Positions 7,091 to 10,579 of a stretch of 10,579 nucleotides of DNA are shown in pieces (positions within the stretch are counted from its first letter, which is position 1; the number at the start of each line of letters is the position of its first letter). Source of the DNA: Phycisphaerae bacterium (GTDB lineage Bacteria; Planctomycetota; Phycisphaerae; Sedimentisphaerales; Anaerobacaceae). The stretch covers positions 1 to 10,579 of the forward strand of contig JAUVYZ010000040.1 of the NCBI GenBank assembly GCA_030602845.1, read 5' to 3'. The translations under genes were made by a program, and so were the position numbers. Under the pieces are notes generated by a model. The model was not told the origin of the DNA. It did no database searches and saw only the letters and a program-made list of their open reading frames with translations.

Positions 7091-8973
7091 AGCTAAAGAA
7101 ACAGCTTGGTTCCCTTGATGTATTTGCCGTGGCAGCCGGCGCTATGATAAGTTCAGGCCTATTTATTCTGCCTGCCATTGCTTACGCAAAAGCCGGCCCT
7201 GCTCTCATATTGTCTTATTTCTTCGCATCGGTTTTGATGATTCCCAGCGTCCTCAGTAAGGCCGAATTGGCCACCGCAATGCCACGAGCCGGCGGAACAT
7301 ATTTCTTTGTCGAACGCAGTTTAGGCTCGATTTGGGGCCTGTTCGGCGGATTAGCAGGCTGGTTCTCGCTCGCATTAAAAAGCGCCTTTGCCGTTGTCGG
7401 AATGGCCGTGCTTATCGAGGTTGTAATACAGCGCCTCTTTCCCACACAGCTAACCCAGTGGCACCTCAAGGCAATAGCCGTCGCCTGCTGCCTCGGATTT
7501 ACCACCCTCAATATCGTAAGCGTCAAACTAACAAGCAGATTTCAGGTTGTCCTCGTGGGGATACTGCTGGCCATACTTGCCTTCTTTGTTGTCTTTGGCT
7601 CCGGAGCCGTTGAATTTATCAGATACAGCGGCTTTCTCGAAAAAGGTTGGCCCGCAGTCTTTGCCACCGCCGGATTGGTTTTTATAAGTTTCGGCGGCTT
7701 GACTAAAGTCGCCAGCATTGCTGAAGAAGTCAAACAGCCCGGAAGAAATTTGCCCCTGGGTATGCTCCTGGCCTGGTTTGTTGTAACCATCTTTTACATC
7801 GGCGTAATTGTAATTACAGTCGGTGTGCTGGATGGCGCCGAATTGGAGGATATGTACCGGCAAGGTAACATAATGCCTGTGTCACTGGCAGCCAATAAAT
7901 TTATGGGCCTGCCCGGTTTTGCAATCCTCAGCTTCGCTGCAATAGCTGCTTTTGTAACCACCGCAAATGGCGGCATACTCGCCGCTTCTCGCTCCCCTAT
8001 GGCTATGAGCAGAGACCAATTGCTGCCGCCGTTTTTAGCCCGCCTCAGCCCACGCTTCAAAACCCCTCACTCCAGCATATTGCTCACAAGCGGCTTTATG
8101 ATTACCGCAATCGTTTTTCTTGATATCGAAGTGCTGGTAAAAACCGCCTCGACCTTAATGATAATACTTTTCATTCTTGTCAACGCCAGCGTGATTATTA
8201 TGCGTGAGAGCAGGATACAAAGCTACCAGCCGAAGTTCAAATCGCCGTTATATCCTTATATACATATCCTTGCCATCATCGCTTATAGCGCTTTAATAAT
8301 TGATATGGGGCTGGTACCGCTCTTGATTACTGCCGGCTTTATCATTTGTGCCTTCGTCTGGTATCTGGTGTACGCCAAAAAACGGGTAAGCCGCCGCGCA
8401 GCCCTCGTCCATGTTATTGAACGCGTTACCGCCAGAGAGCTGGTTGACGCTACGTTACCGGATGAGTTGAGGGAGATTATCATTGAGCGGGACGAGATTG
8501 TTGAGGACAGATTCGACCAGCTTATAAAGGATTGTGAAATCCTGGACATCCGGGGCAAAACAAGTGCCGAAAAAATCTTCCGACAGGCCTCCGCCATCCT
8601 GGCCGAGCGGCTGGGAACAAATGAATACGTACTTTTCGAGAAATTCCTCCATCGCGAAGCAGCGGGCGGCACCGTTGTTCAGCCGGGCTTTGCTATTCCC
8701 CACATAGTAGTCGAAGGCGAAAACAAATTCGATATTTTACTCGTTCGGGCCGCCGATGGCATTGACTTCCCGCACGCGCCGGACCCCGTCAAAGTAATGT
8801 TCGTCCTGACTGGCAGCAGAGACCAGAGAAATTATCACCTCCGTGCCCTGATGGCTATCGCCCAGATCGCTCAGGAAAAGCAGTTTGAGCAGCGATGGCT
8901 CGCCGCCAGGGACCCCGCCGAAATACGAAACTTAATCCTCCTGTCCACCAGAAAAAGGGATGCAAATGTATAA
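7084..8973 (+). CDS. APC-family amino-acid permease fused to a PTS EIIA-like domain
   Basis: A membrane transporter of 629 residues when read from ATA at 7084. Residues 1 to about 420 form an APC-superfamily permease with roughly 11-12 hydrophobic segments; the first carries Gly-Ala-Met-Ile-Ser-Ser-Gly (19-25), matching the unwound substrate-binding part of TM1 in this family. A charged linker rich in Glu and Arg (about 425-484) leads to a C-terminal domain (about 485-622) like PTS EIIA of the fructose/nitrogen type, with His540 in an Ala-Ile-Pro-His motif at the position of the phosphorylated histidine. The domain may tie transport to cell energy or nitrogen state. The substrate is unknown. 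Start choice: an in-frame TAA at 7066-7068 blocks extension and no ATG, GTG, TTG or CTG lies between it and GTG 7129, yet the conserved Lys-Lys-x-Leu-Gly-x-x-Asp-x-Phe N-terminus lies upstream of that GTG. DUF456 follows after 94 bases. Confidence 0.9.
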   Translation: MPQLKKQLGSLDVFAVAAGAMISSGLFILPAIAYAKAGPALILSYFFASVLMIPSVLSKAELATAMPRAGGTYFFVERSLGSIWGLFGGLAGWFSLALKSAFAVVGMAVLIEVVIQRLFPTQLTQWHLKAIAVACCLGFTTLNIVSVKLTSRFQVVLVGILLAILAFFVVFGSGAVEFIRYSGFLEKGWPAVFATAGLVFISFGGLTKVASIAEEVKQPGRNLPLGMLLAWFVVTIFYIGVIVITVGVLDGAELEDMYRQGNIMPVSLAANKFMGLPGFAILSFAAIAAFVTTANGGILAASRSPMAMSRDQLLPPFLARLSPRFKTPHSSILLTSGFMITAIVFLDIEVLVKTASTLMIILFILVNASVIIMRESRIQSYQPKFKSPLYPYIHILAIIAYSALIIDMGLVPLLITAGFIICAFVWYLVYAKKRVSRRAALVHVIERVTARELVDATLPDELREIIIERDEIVEDRFDQLIKDCEILDIRGKTSAEKIFRQASAILAERLGTNEYVLFEKFLHREAAGGTVVQPGFAIPHIVVEGENKFDILLVRAADGIDFPHAPDPVKVMFVLTGSRDQRNYHLRALMAIAQIAQEKQFEQRWLAARDPAEIRNLILLSTRKRDANV

Positions 8974-9067
8974 GTCCTCCCGCCCTTATCCATTCGACAT
9001 TCAACTTCCTTTTTACTAATATCCGAATTTCCTTTTCTCTTTTTCGTCCTTGCTTTACAATTAACCA

Positions 9068-9583
9068 ATGCTTTATCTCTGGTCAACCATACTAATTCTG
9101 CTCAACACGGTTTGCCTGGTCCTGGTCGTTTTCGGCCTGCCGGGCAACTGGCTCATCGTCATTGCGACCTGCCTGTTCGCCTGGTGGCGATGGGATGATG
9201 GCGTATTCTCAATCTATACATTGATTGCCGTAATAGCCTTAGCTACACTCGGCGAGCTGCTCGAATTCCTTGCCGGCCTGGCCGGGGCAAAAAAATCAGG
9301 TGCAAGTTGGCCCGGCTCAATCGTAGCGCTTTTTGGTGCCGTAACAGGCGCTCTGCTCGGCACCTTCATCATCCCTGTCCCTTTTCTCGGCACACTGCTC
9401 GGCGCCTGTCTCGGCGCGGGATTATGCGTATGGGGACTGGAATTCTCACGAGGAAAGAAAATGGACCGTTCGCTTCGCTACGCAGTCGGTGCCGGGCTCG
9501 GCGAATTCCTCGGCATTACCACCAAATTTGCGCTGGGCATTCTCATCTGGCTTATCGTCGCCGTCGCCGCCTTCTGGCCATAA
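9068..9583 (+). CDS. DUF456-family membrane protein
   Basis: A 171-residue, very hydrophobic protein with about four to five membrane segments (roughly 3-35, 46-70, 80-117 as a Gly/Ala-rich re-entrant or paired helix, and 138-170). The first segment contains Gly-Leu-Pro-Gly-Asn-Trp (25-30), the turn typical of DUF456 proteins, and a Gly-Ala-rich central stretch with Pro-x-Pro fits the same family. The biochemical role of DUF456 is not known. The ATG at 9068 lacks a clear Shine-Dalgarno sequence, and the 94 bases before it are pyrimidine-rich with only a weak -10 (TACAAT, 9055-9060). It may be read with the permease gene. The length is normal for the family and nothing is broken. Confidence 0.85.
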   Translation: MLYLWSTILILLNTVCLVLVVFGLPGNWLIVIATCLFAWWRWDDGVFSIYTLIAVIALATLGELLEFLAGLAGAKKSGASWPGSIVALFGAVTGALLGTFIIPVPFLGTLLGACLGAGLCVWGLEFSRGKKMDRSLRYAVGAGLGEFLGITTKFALGILIWLIVAVAAFWP

Positions 9584-9600
9584 AAATACCTACAAAAACC

Positions 9601-9629
9601 CCTTCATTATCAAACAAAAACGTTATAAT
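9601..9629 (+). promoter_or_regulatory. Candidate promoter before the short signal-peptide ORF
   Basis: A perfect TATAAT lies at 9624-9629 in an A/T-rich stretch. Upstream, CCTTCA (9601-9606, 17-base spacer) or TTCATT (9603-9608, 15-base spacer) would be a poor -35. Transcription would begin near 9636, about 40 bases before the ATG at 9677. Confidence 0.35.
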
Positions 9630-9662
9630 TAAATTTAAGACTGTTCCGGCAATCTTTGGTAC

Positions 9663-9671
9663 AGGAGGTGA
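9663..9671 (+). promoter_or_regulatory. Near-perfect ribosome binding site for the short ORF
   Basis: AGGAGGTGA lies five bases before the ATG at 9677, about the best Shine-Dalgarno sequence possible. It places the start at 9677 and not at an in-frame alternative start at 9656. Confidence 0.6.
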
Positions 9672-9676
9672 CTAAA

Positions 9677-9868
9677 ATGAAAAACCTGACCTTACTATGG
9701 CTCTGCCTGCTCTTAGCCATTCCTTGTTTTGGTCATTGCGAGCATCGCAGCGCTGAAAGTCCGCCGTCCGTGTGGCGGAGCAAATCGGCAATCGCAAATA
9801 GTCAATCAAGATCGCCCCCCCGCCGTCGTTTTCGATTACCCTTTTACCGCGCCTTTTGCCACTCGTAA
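9677..9868 (+). CDS. Short secreted peptide or 5' remnant of a lost exported-protein gene
   Basis: A 63-codon frame with all the front-end signals of a secreted protein: promoter-like TATAAT, ideal ribosome binding site, and a classic Sec signal peptide (Met-Lys-Asn, then a Leu-rich core to about residue 18, ending near Cys-Phe-Gly). The rest (about 20-63) is rich in Ser, Arg and Pro with no recognisable domain. It passes through a GC-rich inverted repeat and a run of seven C (9815-9821), and its last 25 bases lie inside the convergent beta-helix gene. This looks like a gene whose body was lost by deletion or replaced by repeat-derived DNA. A real small exported peptide cannot be excluded. 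A frameshift in the C-run is possible, but no longer frame of clear quality follows. Confidence 0.4.
   Translation: MKNLTLLWLCLLLAIPCFGHCEHRSAESPPSVWRSKSAIANSQSRSPPRRRFRLPFYRAFCHS
9765..9782. repeat. GC-rich inverted repeat between convergent genes
   Basis: CCGCC and GGCGG arms flank an 8-base loop, with one further T-A pair outside (coordinates approximate to a base or two). It lies between the short plus-strand ORF and the end of the convergent beta-helix gene. The neighbouring bases (CATTGCGAG near 9735 and the AATCGCAAATAGTCAATC stretch near 9790) look like pieces of short dispersed bacterial repeats. No T-run follows, so a terminator is not supported. Confidence 0.3.
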
Positions 9869-10579
9869 ATCGACGGCACCGCCGGTCTGGGTTTTGGCGC
9901 CTCACCAAGCGGCAGAGCCCGGTTCCCTTCCACCCGCCCCGGCTTACCTCTGCCGGCGGAAATCCTTCCATTTCCCCCATACAGACGGTTGCCGATTATC
10001 TCCACCCCGGTGCAGTCCGCAGAAGCCAAATATACCATCGGCGACGACCCGTCCTTGAGCACGAAAACATTGTCCTTGATAACGTGGTCGAAGCTCGCCG
10101 TTTTCGCGAACACGCCCTGGCCGCGCTCGACCACAAAACGGTTATAAACAATCAGCCAGTTCTCATTCATCCCGCCCATCCACACCCCCGTCTTTTCTGA
10201 GCTGACCTCACAGTTGTAAACCACGTTGCGCGGGCCGTTCGGACCGTGTGCCTTGTCCTCCGGCGGCGAAGCCCACATACCGAACCCATACCCGCCGTGA
10301 CCCCTTACCGACGTAATGACGCACTGCTCCATCAGGTTCTCGTTTGTCCATCCCGAGTGCCATTGGGCGTCGCTCTCGTGAAAAACGCTCTTGCGAATCA
10401 CGTTACCGCTGGCGCCCCACTGAAACAAAGGCCCATGCCGCATCTTGAACGTCTCGACGTTCTCGATGAGGCAGTCCCAGCATCTGTCCCAGCCCGTATA
10501 TGCCGTCCCTCCCCCACCCTTGAACCACGCGTCGTCAAATATGCAATCGCGAATCTCGCACCACTTCGCCATACTGCCG
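9844..10579 (-). CDS. Right-handed beta-helix protein, C-terminal part (5' end outside window)
   Basis: The frame is open through the right edge. An ATG at 10572 exists but is probably internal, since the codons before it stay open and no leader is seen. About 240 residues show the periodic short-strand pattern of a parallel beta-helix: repeated units such as Cys-x-Ile-x-x-Val, Asn-Val-Val-Tyr-Asn-Cys, Trp-Leu-Ile-Val-Tyr-Asn-Arg and Val-Glu-Ile-Ile-Gly-Asn-Arg, each ending with Asn near a turn. Such proteins are often polysaccharide lyases, epimerases or glycoside hydrolases, which would suit the sulfatase neighbourhood, but no catalytic residues can be assigned. A Gly/Arg/Pro-rich tail (about 205-235) precedes Trp-Gln-Lys-Ala-Arg at the end. 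It converges with the short plus-strand ORF and overlaps it by 25 bases. Confidence 0.85.
   Translation of the reverse strand, partial: GSMAKWCEIRDCIFDDAWFKGGGGTAYTGWDRCWDCLIENVETFKMRHGPLFQWGASGNVIRKSVFHESDAQWHSGWTNENLMEQCVITSVRGHGGYGFGMWASPPEDKAHGPNGPRNVVYNCEVSSEKTGVWMGGMNENWLIVYNRFVVERGQGVFAKTASFDHVIKDNVFVLKDGSSPMVYLASADCTGVEIIGNRLYGGNGRISAGRGKPGRVEGNRALPLGEAPKPRPAVPSIYEWQKAR

Noticed and set aside
7129..8973. GTG at 7129 as the start of the permease
   Set aside because: No ribosome binding site precedes it and it would drop the conserved N-terminal segment and part of TM1.
9672..9980. Minus-strand open frame of 102 codons at the right end
   Set aside because: It overlaps the end of the beta-helix gene in another frame and shows no recognisable protein pattern.

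Overview
The window reads as part of a carbohydrate-degradation region from a heterotrophic bacterium of the PVC type. A planctomycete (Phycisphaerae or Sedimentisphaerales-like) is the best guess, with Verrucomicrobiota or Kiritimatiellota as alternatives. The guess rests on gene style only: several family S1 sulfatases with twin-arginine (Tat) leaders, a Tat-exported sugar-isomerase-like protein, and a beta-helix protein. There is no marker gene, RNA gene, insertion sequence or CRISPR array.

Left block (1-6847, all on the minus strand, read right to left): sulfatase A (6847-5438); a 279-residue protein of unknown function (5385-4546); sulfatase B (4546-3116), whose start overlaps the stop of the unknown gene; sulfatase C (3038-1500), interrupted by one in-frame TAG codon; and a Tat-exported protein with an L-fucose-isomerase-like C-terminal domain (1402 to beyond the left edge), which appears to start at CTG. 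Gaps of -1 to 97 bases suggest one operon for removing sulfate from a sulfated polysaccharide. The three sulfatases carry different active-site variants (CSPTR with DN, CSPAR with DH, CAPCR with DQ), so they probably attack different sulfate ester positions. No sulfatase-maturing enzyme lies in the window.

Middle (6848-7083) is a divergent intergenic region. Towards the plus strand it holds a good extended -10 promoter, three copies of a 9-base motif arranged as two mutually exclusive inverted repeats, and a small hairpin over the ribosome binding site.

Right block: a plus-strand APC-type amino-acid permease fused to a PTS EIIA-like domain (7084-8973, apparent ATA start), then a DUF456 membrane protein (9068-9583), then a short ORF with a promoter, an excellent ribosome binding site and a signal peptide but no recognisable mature part (9677-9868). 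This short ORF runs into the 3' end of a convergent gene for a right-handed beta-helix protein (9844 to beyond the right edge).

The main things to re-examine are three one-base oddities (the internal TAG, the CTG start and the ATA start), the switch-like leader of the permease gene, and the unknown gene coupled to sulfatase B. No wholly new system is evident.
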